From: Cheilinus undulatus
Lineage: Eukaryota; Chordata; Actinopteri; Labriformes; Labridae
Direction: 5' to 3'
Assembly: GCF_018320785.1 (NCBI RefSeq)
Contig: NC_054872.1
Span: 25,502,769 to 25,566,768, forward strand
DNA: 64,000 nt
Part shown: one piece after another, positions 48,631-60,475 of the stretch
How the letters are laid out: each line of letters starts with the position of its first letter
How positions within the stretch are numbered: position 1 is the first letter of the stretch
Notes under the pieces: model-generated
Database searches by the model: none
What the model saw: the letters and a program-made list of their open reading frames with translations, nothing else
Told to the model about the DNA's origin: nothing
Position numbers and translations under genes: made by a program

Positions 48631-51600
48631 ATTTCAATACTAAAGGTACAGTTAGTGAATTCATAGAATTAAAACTTTCTCTCAGTAGAGGTATCATCAA
48701 CATTTTCACCCTTTAGAGCAATAACGAACTGACGTTTTTCTTGGCTGTTTGTGAGCTGAGAAGCGAGCCAGTTCAAACAGCAGTGTCAGCATGTTTTCTC
48801 TACTTTTAGAAAATCAAATCCTGGTAACCTTTACCTAATCCCTCCTGGATCACCTGAGCTGATTAAGCAGCTGAGATGGGCTTTCTTTGTGCAGTCTCAC
48901 CTCATTCACTCTCCAGGAGAATGTTGGGATCTTAAAATGTTACCTGCTATAAATATTTAGTAAGCTACATATAAAACAAAGCATTCATGCTGTATGCTGA
49001 AAAAACATAACATTCATAGCAGAATAAGTTTATAGATCATTGCATTACTGGGCTTTAAATCTGCTACATCCAAGAATGTGTTGTGAGAAAGATTTTCAGA
49101 GTCACATTTTTCTCCTGCTGGAGACAAAACATGTTTTAGCATGTTTTTTTAATGAATACAGTTGAATATTCATGCTGAAAGGTAGGAGTCATGGTGATAT
49201 GAATGTGTTAATGTGTGATAAGGACCAGCAGTGGCTCATGTTGCCACACAACGATGAAAGAAACACAACAGCAGTCTGGAAAAGCTGTGGACAGAAACAT
49301 TCAGTGATTTGTGAAGAGTCTAAACAATCTCTTTGGATTATAGAGAAACAATATTGTTAGCTTTCCAAAGAAGTTATTGTTGGGGCTATGGTGGGGGGGC
49401 AAACATAATACAGACAGTGGTCTGAGTTTCATAAAGAGAGGACTCAGGCTGTGACCTACCGCAAAAAAGAGGATGAGTCAGTGTGGTATGTCAAAAAAAG
49501 CCAGTTGCTCAAGTTGAAGTGTTGTGGCTTCTCTGTTGTGGTACAGTTAATTTTCCTGGACTGACTGTGTAAAATCCAAAAAAGTCCAAGAAAGCAAAAA
49601 TAGTTTTCTGCTGATGGGAAATGAGTCATTCAGAATAATAATGCCCATAACAATGAACAAAGGCAGTGCTTTCTTTAACAATGTTTGACATTTACTTCAA
49701 CTTTACAGTTAAAAATAGCCCAGAGTCAAACAGAAACTGTGGATGTTTACAGCGTGTTTGTACAGTATTTAGTTTTTCTACATAAAGAAATGTTGTTCTC
49801 TTACTTAAGTGAGTTTCTTTGTTACATTTCAAACATTTCAGTAAGCTTTTAAACAAAAGTCACATGAAAAAAAGAAAAAACTGCAGAGTTGAGCAAAAGG
49901 ATTTATCAGCAGCTGCTTTGGGAAAGTAGCTGTCATTGTGTCTGTGGCCACAGGAGGGCAGTGCTTCAAAACAAAGGTGACACCCTACCTCAGTTTTCAA
50001 ACTGGAGCTCCTGACACCCTGGGGAGTTGAGGACCTTGAAGCAAAAAGGGGGGGCAAATGAATAAATGAAAATTATTTGTGACAATGCTACTTTAATGAC
50101 ATGTTGATACATTTTCATAATCACTTCACATCCCAGTCCATCAGTTCAAAATACCAAACACCATGGTAGCCAATGAGAATCAAGCAGCCACTGTTAAGGA
50201 TATGAAGAGATCATAAAGTGGCTGTATCTCTGAAAACTGCTTTCTTTTAAGATGGACTTTTTTAAAAAAGAAAATACCAACAAACTGAAAATTATTCAGC
50301 TGCTAAAGCGCAACAACCATGTTGTCATTGAAAAATAGTCAGTTAGCCTATAGGCCTCTGTAAAGACTGGCAAGCAAGAATGGCCATGATGTAATATGTT
50401 GACTAAAGGGGAATGTATAAAGATAGCAAAATCCTAGTACCGTTGATTATTTTGAAGACAAATGATAAAATAATGTTGATAATGACATGGAATGAAAAAA
50501 TGAATAACAAGACTTAAATGTGAAAAAATTAAGGTTCACTGCAGTAGATGATATGCCCCCTCTCAGCTACTTACTATGGACCTACTTCCTGTTGACCTTG
50601 ACAATTGCTAACTTGTCTTTGCTAAAAAAAAAAAAAAAAAAAAAAGATGGAAGAAAAGACAGCAAGCAGTTAACTGTATTTTTAAGTATATATGTATATA
50701 TCCATATATAAAGGTTGATTGATTAAGAAAACCTGCTGATACATCTATACACCTTTAATTGTACTACTCATATTGAAGTGTTATTTAAATTGCTGAAACA
50801 CAATGTCAGTATGACATGGACTGTGCACTGTAATGGAATGCTCTGAGGACAAAAATTATCAGTACAATTTCAGACAGACAAAAACATACTTCCTAATAAA
50901 CCTCCTTTTTCTGATTGTTATTTTGTGGCTTTGATAACTTTATTCAGACAGGGTAGGCTTGGAGGACCATAGCCTTTGTATTTGTGGTGTGATCTAACAG
51001 CTAGGCCATCTCTGCCCAATTCTAATAAACTCTTATCTGCACTCTCAGACTGCAGCTATAAAAAGCTCCCAAAACAAAAGTGGTCACAATTCATTAGTCA
51101 CAAAGTTTAACACCTCACTGCATTGGAAAAAAGGGATCTCAAAAGGCATTGTCCATCTAAAAACTGGAAGCCTCGAACATTTTTCATTTCTTTCACTCAT
51201 CTCCCTGAAATAGAATCAGGACTTTGCCCTGTGTGTTTTTGTTCAGGAAAAGCTACTGTTTTTACTACATAAAGAATATAAACATATAATAACTCATCAT
51301 GCTAACTACAGCGCATGTTTACTATAAAGAGGATTATAGCTGAGACACTGAAATACTAAAGCTTTTCTTTGTAGCCATAATTTGAGCTGTTGTCGACTGT
51401 GTTTTAGTGTTGTGACATGTCCATAACTCACTTTGCTATCTCATGTTTCAGTTACTTCTGTTGTTACACCAGAGCTGAGCATGACATTATTGTGTTAAAA
51501 CGTTCATGTCTATAGAACTTCTTCAGTATTGATATTTACTCAGTAATGTTTGTTTCTGTAGCTCGTTAACTTTGGAGCCTTGATGAGTCATATGTTTGAG

Positions 51601-52001
51601 CTTCAGGTAGATAAACTGACTGTGAACCCTTTCTCTGAGCTGACCCACTCTCAAGGTCAGTGCTCATGAAAACAGTGGACCTTTGTTTCCTCTAATAAAG
51701 GCTGCAGCGAGAGCAGCACTCACAGAGAGATACAATGCTGTCTGTCTCTCTGAGGAAATCTATTTAAGTCAATTAAATACTTTAAATAAGGTTTATATTT
51801 ATATTTAAGGTCTGGTCTGTGGAAATTTTTTCTGTGTTTGTGTGTGTGTGTGTTCTTTACGCCTTGGAGAGTTTGCGTTGTACTTTTATGTGCTATGTGT
51901 TGCAAATGTTTTTCATGTTTTATCAGAAATAGGACATTAACATTACTTTATCACCTTGGCCCAAGCATTTGTACTTGCAAGCATTCCTTATAAGTTACAT
52001 A
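48631..52001. other. Unique non-coding stretch
   Basis: No gene supported. An A23 run lies at 50623-50645 and a (TG)n at 51838-51852. Short ORFs lack any recognisable domain. Confidence 0.5.
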
Positions 52002-52243
52002 CACTATATGGACAAAAGTATTCGGCCACCTGAGAATTACACCAACAGGGACTGTAGTGACATTGTATTCAAATACATGTACTTTGATATGGAGTTGGCT
52101 CCCTTTTGCTGCTATAACAACCTTCACTCTTCTTGGAAGGCTTTCCACAAGACTTTGAAGAGTCTCAGGGAATTTGTGCCTATTCATTCTGTAGAGCATT
52201 TATAACATCAGGCACTGATGTTGGATGAGGAGGTCTGGGGTGG
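52002..52243 (-). mobile_element. Tc1-like transposon, 3' terminal fragment
   Basis: The terminal repeat ACACTATATGGACAAAAGTA is followed by the minus-strand C-terminus of the transposase: HKFPETLQSLVESLPRRVKV, then VIAAKGSQ. Same family as 34343-34850. The rest is deleted. Confidence 0.75.
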
Positions 52244-52284
52244 TTTCTGTTTGTGTGTGATTTATAGAAAACATTTATCAGAGG

Positions 52285-52550
52285 GATGAACATAAGGCAC
52301 TTTGGTCTCCAAAACTGAATCAGCTTTTCCATGAGTTAAAGACATTTGTGCGGCGTTTGAAGAAAATTCCTAAAAGCGTCCTAGAAATATCACATTCATA
52401 AGCAAGGAATGAACATAAGGCCTAATGACCCTGACCTTTGATATATTGTCTCCAAAATCAGATCAGGTCATCTTTGACTCAAAGTTGAAGACTGTGGAAA
52501 GTTTGAAGATGATCCCACAAAGGGTCCTTGAGCCATTTCATTCAGAAGAA
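52285..52550 (+). repeat. Two diverged tandem units of a fish dispersed repeat
   Basis: Units at about 52285-52403 and 52404-52550 both carry GATGAACATAAGGC-like starts, a TCTCCAAAA block, a GTTTGAAGA block and CCTAGAAATATCAC/CCTTGAGCCATTTC-like ends. The ACCTTTGA and AAGAATGG motifs are typical of a common teleost repeat. Confidence 0.5.
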
Positions 52551-53559
52551 TGGCCTGGATGGATGGCTACCATGGAAACATAATACTCCAGCCTCACCTA
52601 TCTGGCGATGAGCCATAAAAGCTCAGGAGTTAGATGCAGAAAATGACTGGACTGGTGACTCACTTCTGATTTTACATCCAATGTTTCACACCGCTCATTT
52701 TACCCTAGATGATCCATCTTCTTGCTAAATCTCTGCACGCTGACCAAACCAACACAAACTGTACAATCCTGGCTCTGAGATTAAATCAGGTCTATCTGAT
52801 GCCTGATACTCTTAACAGTTATAGTGATTTATTTTTCCCAAGCTGTTCGATGTGTAAAAGTCAGTTAGACATCCTCTGCTGTGTTTGATAGAGAAGCAGC
52901 AAACAATGCTCTTAGCAGAAACTAGCTTAAACAAACAGTGCAGGAAAAAGCAAACAGAGAATCAGTGTAAAACACTTCAGGGAATTTGTTTTCTTTTTTC
53001 CACTCAACTGAAAAGATTAAATTTGCAAACATTTAAGTCAGGTTTTAAACAGTGATTAAATAAAGTTGAAGTAGTTTTGCAACTGCAATGCATAGAAGTT
53101 AACCTAAGACTGAGTGAAATGACTTATTCAATCCTCATGCCTATTACTGTATGCATAAAAGGGTTAACAGATCTGATAGTTTTCCACGCTTCATATTTAT
53201 TCATCTCAATTCAGTATCCATCATTTCAGACACTAAAAGCATGTAACACTGCTCATGGCAGCACTCTAAACAATGAGGTTCCATTTGGCAATAAATCATC
53301 AAATAAATGTCATTATGTTTAATATGTAACTCTCACATGGTACAGTATGAAATAATGTGTTATTTACAATTCTACAACATAATGTCACAGTATAAAAATA
53401 AACACACTGAACTCCTCTATAGTATGACACATACACAGTAAAACCTGTATGGTTTGTTTACAGGAATCAGGAAACCTCCTTTGGTAAAACAATTTCATCT
53501 TTAGCACACAAACTTCAATAAAGATCAATGTCAGTATTGCAACTATAAGTGAGATTTCC
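52551..53559. other. Unique intergenic sequence
   Basis: AT-rich; no gene or repeat recognised before the presumed macc1 3' UTR. Confidence 0.5.
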
Positions 53560-55379
53560 ATCCAAATTTATTGTAAAATATATGTATTTTTATAAATTCT
53601 TAAAAAGAGAATGTGTATATATGCTTGTTTTCAATAGCTGGTGCATTGCAGAAGAAAAGGGCTCCATTCTGTGTTACATTACGATCCAACAGACTACATC
53701 ATGGAAACTAGAGAAGCAATCACCAGAGAGAAGGGAATTTTGAACAACTTTTCTCTTTTTTTTTCTACAGTATTTTCTCTCAAAAGAGTTCTGGTAGCAG
53801 TCTTGGGTGCTAACTTAAGCTTATTAGACATTACTGCTTATTTATTACGTTTTTTTCAATGCAAAAAAAGTTACATTTTTTCTTTTCATATAACAACTTT
53901 TCCACCTCCTCTAAGTGTAAAAACATGATACTTTGAGTATTTTTAATTTGCAGCATCTCCAGGCATTTTTGTGTGAACCATTAAACCTGGTGGATGGAAA
54001 CCCCACTACTGACATTGTCAATTAGCAAAAGTGTTCACATTTATCAGTAAACCAACCCTGGCCTTTAACTTTTTACAATGTACATCAGAAAACTACAATC
54101 TAAAATTCCCTCTGGTATAAAGTTTCACAGGATTAGTACAGGTTATACAGATCTTAATAAAAATGATGGATTAATAAAGGAAGCATGTTTTTCTCAGTAG
54201 TGCAGATTCATAGAGACAATAAATGTAACTGGTGCATAAAAGATGGAAGCAATATCTGGATTTGGATACAACAGTCAACATGAGTGATATCTAGGACATC
54301 TGACCTACTGACCTTAAAACTTTAAACTATATTATGGTACACCTACAGACTTAATCACATGTTCTCAGACATGTAGAGAAAAGCCATAGGTGCATCTTCA
54401 ATTTCTACTGAACCACAGATGGTGTGACACTCCTTCACATTTTAAAAATTGTGACAAAATATTATGCACTCACCAAGTGAGATCTAAATGTAGTGCAAGT
54501 ACCTTGTGAATATCAAAAAGTTGCTTCAGATATATCGTGTACAATAAGTATAAATAAAGAATTAAACACATAAGGCATTAAAAAGAGCAATGTAACATCA
54601 TAACCTTTCAGTGTAACATATGCTCAGACAGTATTAGCAGAGTTGCTGTAGCCATCTCTCCATTTGTTTGTGAACTCTAAATTTGAAACCTTCAGTGCTG
54701 CGTTTTGGCCAACACCATCTTGGATGACAGGGTACACACACATAGTGTGCTCTCCTTTATCTTAGTCGATGGTGAAAGTCTGAAAGCACATCCTCGTTAT
54801 TAACCATTTTAGCTTAAATGGCACCATTGTAAAGTTAACATGATGTATTAAAGATGAAATTACAAACAGTAACTCAAGAAAATCTAAATGTCAAAACCCA
54901 TTAGCTACTCTCTGAAAACAATCCAGACAATATAACTTGGGACAATTACTTCCTTTTCCAGCAACGGTTATTGTTAACAGCCTTACTAGTAATCTGAGAC
55001 CCTAGAAAAGTACCTGAATACAGCCAATGCCTGCTGACCAGCAAAATAAAATAATCTATGACTACAAATACCAAATAACTTGGGGTTTGCCTACAGATTC
55101 ATTCATATGAAGAATTTAAAAAAAGAGGGTCCGAAAATGTAAACTGAGGTTTTAAATCAAAGAAGTAGGGTCACTATCAGACTTCTTAAGCAACTAGTGG
55201 GTCTCCCTTTTTTGCTCAAAGAAAAAACAAAACATTAGGGCGCATCATTGTTTTCTTCACTTTGTTATTAAAAACACTATGTCTTCTTACTTACTATCAG
55301 CCAATGAACAGAGCATGTCTCTGTGTTTCTCAAGTGTGTGGCTGTTTGTCTCATCACTAGAGTGCATTTACATCAAGAT
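53560..55379 (-). other. Probable macc1 3' UTR
   Basis: AT-rich sequence downstream of the macc1 stop with no recognisable repeats or genes. Minus-strand AATAAA signals occur at 53841-53846 and 53567-53572 and would give a 3' UTR of about 1.5-1.8 kb. Which one is used cannot be told from sequence. Confidence 0.4.
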
Positions 55380-58300
55380 TTAGGAATTTGGGTATGCAGA
55401 GGTTCGAAAGACATCGAGACAGTTTACTGTGATGAGGACACCAGTCAGCTGCCTCCACTGCCTTGTGGCAGGGTTTTTCATTTTGTCTAGCACCAGATGC
55501 AGGTCCTGGATCATGTCCCTGTAGCTGTCCCCATAACGCAGACTCCAGGAGTACAGGAAGTCATAGGCAGGCTTCCACATTGACTGAAACAGAACAGAGG
55601 AAAATAAGCTGAATTGTCTTCTATAATTATTAACTGGTTTGTCACAGTATGCCTTTGAGCTGACCTGCAAACCAACTTCTCCGCTCTTCCCTCGATGTGG
55701 TGCTTCATACACGGCTATCTGAGCACTGGAAAGTTTTCCCATCTTCTCAGCAAGCTCCCGCCATCGAGCTCCAAGCTCCACAGCAGTGGACAAAATGACC
55801 GTGTTCTGGATCAGCTGGGCGGCAAGATTCACAGAATCCATCTTCAGTAGGCCCTTGAGGGATGACCACAAAGAGAGGCTCTCACAATCACATGAATATT
55901 TGCAAGTCATGAAACATAAATGCTGCAACTTTGGAACCCACTGACTGTCATCTTGTTGGAGACATAGCTAATTTTTAAGGGCTTCAGATGTGCCCAGCAT
56001 TTTTACACCAATGTGTGTTGTGTGAGTTTAAAAAAGTTGATTTATTGTTAGTTTGACTAAAACTATATGTCAACACGTATCTTACATGACTTAGGTCGTA
56101 CTATGTCAAAAAAGTCAAGCCAACACATCTAGATAATATGCTGGAGGATGGTTTAACTCTTGCATGTATACACCCTGATCAGACCCAAACTGTGCTAAGC
56201 ATTTTCTGCATGTGTTTTAGTTCCAGCGCCAGTCTTTGACCCATTAATCAAACAGTACAAATAGAAAAAAACCCAGGAGGAAAACAAGATTAAGGCATTA
56301 GCATGGGTAGTGTAGGGGGAGAACAACACATTTTTAGACTAATGAAGATGCACCATTTATTTTGAGTCAGTTGAAGGAGTGAAACATTTTGGAGAACACG
56401 ATGGAAGGAAAGCGCAGAACGGTGGCTGTGGATTGGTTGTGACATAATAGGTCGACCAGAGGAAGGTCCAGTGGTACCTCTCAAAAAGGGGGGTATCATC
56501 ACCATCCGTAGCAGGGTCAAATATACTTCAATCAATAAATAGATTTCTCCCATTGCTTGTATAGTTGGATATGGGGCAGTAGTCCCATTAAGTAGCCTAA
56601 TCAGCCTACAGCCCACTGTAGCTTGACTTGCCTGTGCTTGTAAACATACCAACTGCTGAGTCTGATTTTCAGTCACGATCTGAGTGCTCCCACTGCTCTT
56701 GTTAAATCAAAACTGAGTACTGACAATTGCCAGGAAAGTTTCATTTAAAAACTCCCACGCTAATTCATACCAAATATAATTTGGTAGCTGGAGGTCGCCA
56801 GCCAATATTTATCAATTTCAGTTGTAAAAGGAAGAGAACAACATATCAAACATGACACATGATTGGTCCAGTTATTTTCTGATCATGTCAGAGATAGCTT
56901 CAATTCAAACAGTATGACCAACTTTAAAGATTTCAGGATTGTGTTACTACAGATGCATTATCTTGTGTTGAATGTTTTCCTACATATATCCAATGTAAAT
57001 GGCCAATGGTACTTAGACTACACATAAAAATCATAGTGCTATAAACAAGATAAATCTTGCAGACCATCATTTTGCTTTATCAACTCAGTACAGGCTATGA
57101 TTTCACTATTTCAGGATTCATCTGCACAGGCATCTCCTTGATTTGGTGGATTTGATAAATACGTTTTTTCATTAAGATTACATCATTTATTAAAACACAT
57201 TGTTTCCTCAACTTACCACCATTAGCTCATGCAGAAACTTCCTGGTCCTCTCAGCATGGCAGTCTTCCTTCAGCTTCTCCAGTACACTTGCTACTTTATC
57301 TGCCTCGGTCTCAGCGTGTCGCCGTGTGATGGAGTCCAAAGACAGGTTTCTAAACCCCAGAGCATCAGCAAATCCTCTCCAGCTGGGGATGTGTTCAGTG
57401 ACCAGTGTCTGGATGGCAGAGTACATGTAGGTGAGCTTCCTGAAAGGCAGCGTCATGTTGTCCAAGAGGACCTCTGTGGTGATTTGAATCCCGGTGTAGT
57501 CGATCACTTGGTCTCTGGTTATGAGCTTGACATTTTTGCAGTGCACCAAACCAGTCCTGCCTCGGAGGAATCCGATGTACCACTCCTTGACTTTTGAGTT
57601 ACCTACTGATCTAACAGTCTCTCTGGATAGGAGGGCCACTGTGTCCCCCTTGAAGTACTCTAGAAGGTACTCTACACGTGGCTGACGGAGAACTGACTTC
57701 AGAGCTACACCATACCACTGTAGGTTAACAGGTCTGTCAGCGAATTTGGGGAAAACCTGAACAGATTCCTCAGGAATAGGTGCAGTTCTTGCCAGATCAA
57801 TTCGCTTGTCTGAGGGTTTCTGAACTCGCTTTTCTGATCTAATAGATGCTGCAGGAGGGGAAGGCACCTGGAAATTTGCAACAGTGGCTGAGTTGGAATC
57901 CTTCACCTCTAGATCTAGTTTGAAAGGAGTCATTTCTGCTGTACTTGCGCATGATAACGCAACTGGCAGATGCAGAACTGTGCCTATTTTGAGCTGACTT
58001 TGTCTCACTTCTTTCAGTTTGTCCTCAGGTTGGATTTTAAACATGGAGTCTTTGAGGTTTATCCCAACATGCAGGTTGTTCAGTTTGTCTGGTTTGAAAC
58101 TGTTTTTTCCCCAAAGCTGCAGAACAAGTGGAGGCAGGTTTTTGTTCCCTTTGCAGATTGCTGAAAAGGGAAGCTTGGGTGGAACATCCTCATGACAACA
58201 AACAACTACGACAACCTTGAATGAAGGATGGATGAACCTGGGACCATAAACTGCTACTGTGATTTTGCGGTCAAGGTAATCCCAAACAGATGTAGCAGGG

Positions 58301-59463
58301 GCTTGGATTGCAGAGGCCTCTGCAACTGCAACCACATAAAAATGTGTCTTCAAGTCCTGCAGCTTCATCTGCATCTTGTTCTTGTGAATTTTACAGTCAT
58401 TTACATTTAAATAAGGTCCCTCTTTTTTATTAGACACCAGCCCAACCACAGTAGTCATCACCTGACTTGTTGGATCACTCTTGACCTCTCCAGACAGCTT
58501 CATCTCCAGAGAGATGCGCTCCTTGGTGTTTATGTTGCTGAGTACCACCTCTAGAAGCGGACTCATAGTGGTCATGTAATTGTTGTTGAGTCCAGGAGGA
58601 GGATCAAGCATTGCTTTTAGTGTAACCTCTTGGACCTCACCCGGAGGAACGTGACCCTCTGGAATAATGATCCTGATTTCAGAGTCTGGTAATTGCACTG
58701 TGCCACCAGCATGGCCGATCTTAGATATGACCTGAAAGTTGGAGGCCTGGGTCTGAGCCCACCCTGGGCTCTGGCTCATCAGATTTAAGTCCAAACACGA
58801 GCGTGTGAGCTGCCTGTGGCTCAGCCAGGCCATTTTATAAGCCTCTCTGTCATTCTTTAGCCATTCGAAATCTGGATTCAGCACTGGCCCAGGTGGTGTG
58901 AAGCTGTTCTCACGTTTTGGCTCTTTTCTCTCCAGATCATCCAGAATGTCTGAAGCACTTCTCCATCTCCCAGATCGGTTGCTCACTTTGTGTTTGTTCT
59001 CCAAAAAGTTCCCTACATTGCCTTCATCTGAAGACGTGCTGATGGCGTCATCATTATTTGTAGCCGCCTGTTTCTCATGGTCTTGTTTTGCACTTGATGT
59101 GTCAGAAATGTGTTTGTCCGTACTGCCCTGGACAATTTCATCCAAGAAAGGATTTGATCCTGACAGTTTGTTCCAGAAAGGATTTTTCGACTGTGATGAA
59201 AGTGCAACTTCTGGCTGTAAAAGTGGCCACTCTGAGTTTTGTGTTACTTGTTTCACGTATCCACCTGTGGAAAATATCGCTGGTTGATTAAAATGAATGT
59301 GAACAATTTTGACAGGATTGTAAAATTTTAAAGTATAGACAGTTTTACCATTTGCATTGTTTGTGATTGAAGTATTGTCATTCAGATCAATCAGCGTCCC
59401 TTCAGATTTACTCCGCATGAGACTTCCATAGCGTTGGAAGGATGTGGCTCTTCTAGCTGCCAT
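55380..59463 (-). CDS. macc1: MACC1 (metastasis-associated in colon cancer 1) orthologue, three coding exons
   Basis: Coding exons are 59463-57217, 55853-55665 and 55583-55380, giving 879 residues (human about 852). Both junctions are phase 0: GTG|GTAAGT to AG|GGC, and CAG|GTCAGC to CAG|TCA. MACC1 is an adaptor and transcriptional regulator of the HGF-MET pathway and is linked to clathrin-mediated endocytosis. Seen in order: NPF motifs at 94-96 and 104-106; the family-typical WLKNDREAYKMAWLS (201-215) and SPGWAQTQ; a ZU5 domain about 241-380; a UPA-like region about 395-540; an SH3-like domain about 580-650; and two death-domain-like modules about 670-770 and 780-879, the second spanning the last two exons. 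The ATG at 59463 is supported by the aligned SEGTLIDL motif shortly after it. The segment between that motif and the first NPF is roughly 25-30 residues longer than I recall for human. No break is seen. Confidence 0.96.
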
Positions 59464-59624
59464 ATTTCATCTGTAAACCAAAAATGTATTATTTATTTTC
59501 CATTAATTGTGCTTGCTTTTACTTTTCAAAAAAAAAAAAAAAAAGATCTCAAAATTTTCCTTAAACAAAAACCAAGATCATTGAGAAATTATTTAAATTT
59601 ATACCCACAGTACCTTATTTAAAA

Positions 59625-59863
59625 ACACTTTTTCAGACTTTTCTAGCAAAAACATGTGCCCCTGACTTTTTCAGAATCCCCTCAAGTACCAGAACGCCCC
59701 CTGCTAATACAAGCCGTTCTCAGATTTTCCTCTCATGATGTCATGCGGGGAGTTAGCACTTCTTTGTGTGGTTGGCCCTCCCTGCTTGGAAGAAAGTTCT
59801 GCCCCTCTCTCCTGATCCTCCTCTGAGCTGCCAGCTCAGAGGAGAATCAGGAGAGTCACATCC
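59625..59863 (+). mobile_element. Truncated MITE copy in macc1 intron 1
   Basis: Parallels the left half of the next element: AAGCCGTTCTCAGATTTT, TGGTTGGCCCTCCC and CTCCTGATCCTCCTC-type pieces occur in both. It contains a perfect hairpin, CCTCTGAGCTG with its complement two bases later (about 59819-59841). It is cut off exactly where the next copy begins. Confidence 0.6.
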
Positions 59864-60475
59864 ATTAAAGGGGATATATTATGCAGAAATCACTTTTCAG
59901 GCTTTTCCAACAAAATATGTGCCCCTGGCCTGTCCACAATCCCCTCAAATACCAGAAAAATCAATTCCCTTCTCTCTTTCTCCACCTTTCAGAAAATGTG
60001 TGCTAAATCAAGCCGTTCTCAGATTTTACCCTAATGATGTCACATGGGGAGTAAGCACCTGCCTCAAGGTTTGGTTGGCCCTCCCCACTTGAAATAAAGT
60101 TCCACGCTTGTCTGCTGATCCTCCTCTCAGCTGCCAGCTGAGATGCTGGATAGCTCAGTGGGTTAACCTGCTGACTTTTTCTGGGATATTGATGGTTCAA
60201 ATCTCAGTCAGGTTAACTTTGGGTATAAGTGTCAGTATCATCAGGAGTGCCACATCCATTTCCTGAGAGCGGTGTGGTCAGGGGCAGAGTCAGACAGCTC
60301 ATTAACATTTAAAGTCACAGACAAAGAAACGGCTTGTTCTGAGAAGGGCTGAAACAGAGGGCTTTTAAGACATGCAAAAATCCAATACTGTAGTGTTTTT
60401 TCAGCAACAAACTTCACAGGCATGTTTTGGTGACCTCTGAGAACAATATAAAGGGTAAAATATGTCACCTTTAAT
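59864..60475 (+). mobile_element. MITE with inverted ends and an embedded tRNA-like SINE
   Basis: The left end ATTAAAGGGGATATATTATG is mirrored by the right end, reading ATTAAAGGTGACATATTTTA in reverse; the element is 612 bp. This family is very common in teleosts. A tRNA-like segment lies inside at 60145-60212. Confidence 0.7.
60145..60212 (+). repeat. tRNA-like SINE head inside the MITE
   Basis: The A-box-like GGATAGCTCAGTGGGTTAAC and the B-box-like GATGGTTCAAATCTCAGTC sit 48 bp apart (start to start). It does not fold as a complete cloverleaf with a paired acceptor stem, so it is a tRNA-derived repeat and not a tRNA gene. Confidence 0.55.

Noticed and set aside
56290..56676. 128-codon minus-strand ORF in macc1 intron 2
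   Set aside because: No recognisable domain or splice sites, and MACC1 homology continues across this intron without it.
60145..60212. Possible tRNA gene
   Set aside because: A and B boxes are present but acceptor-stem pairing and terminator are lacking and it lies inside a MITE; called a tRNA-derived repeat.
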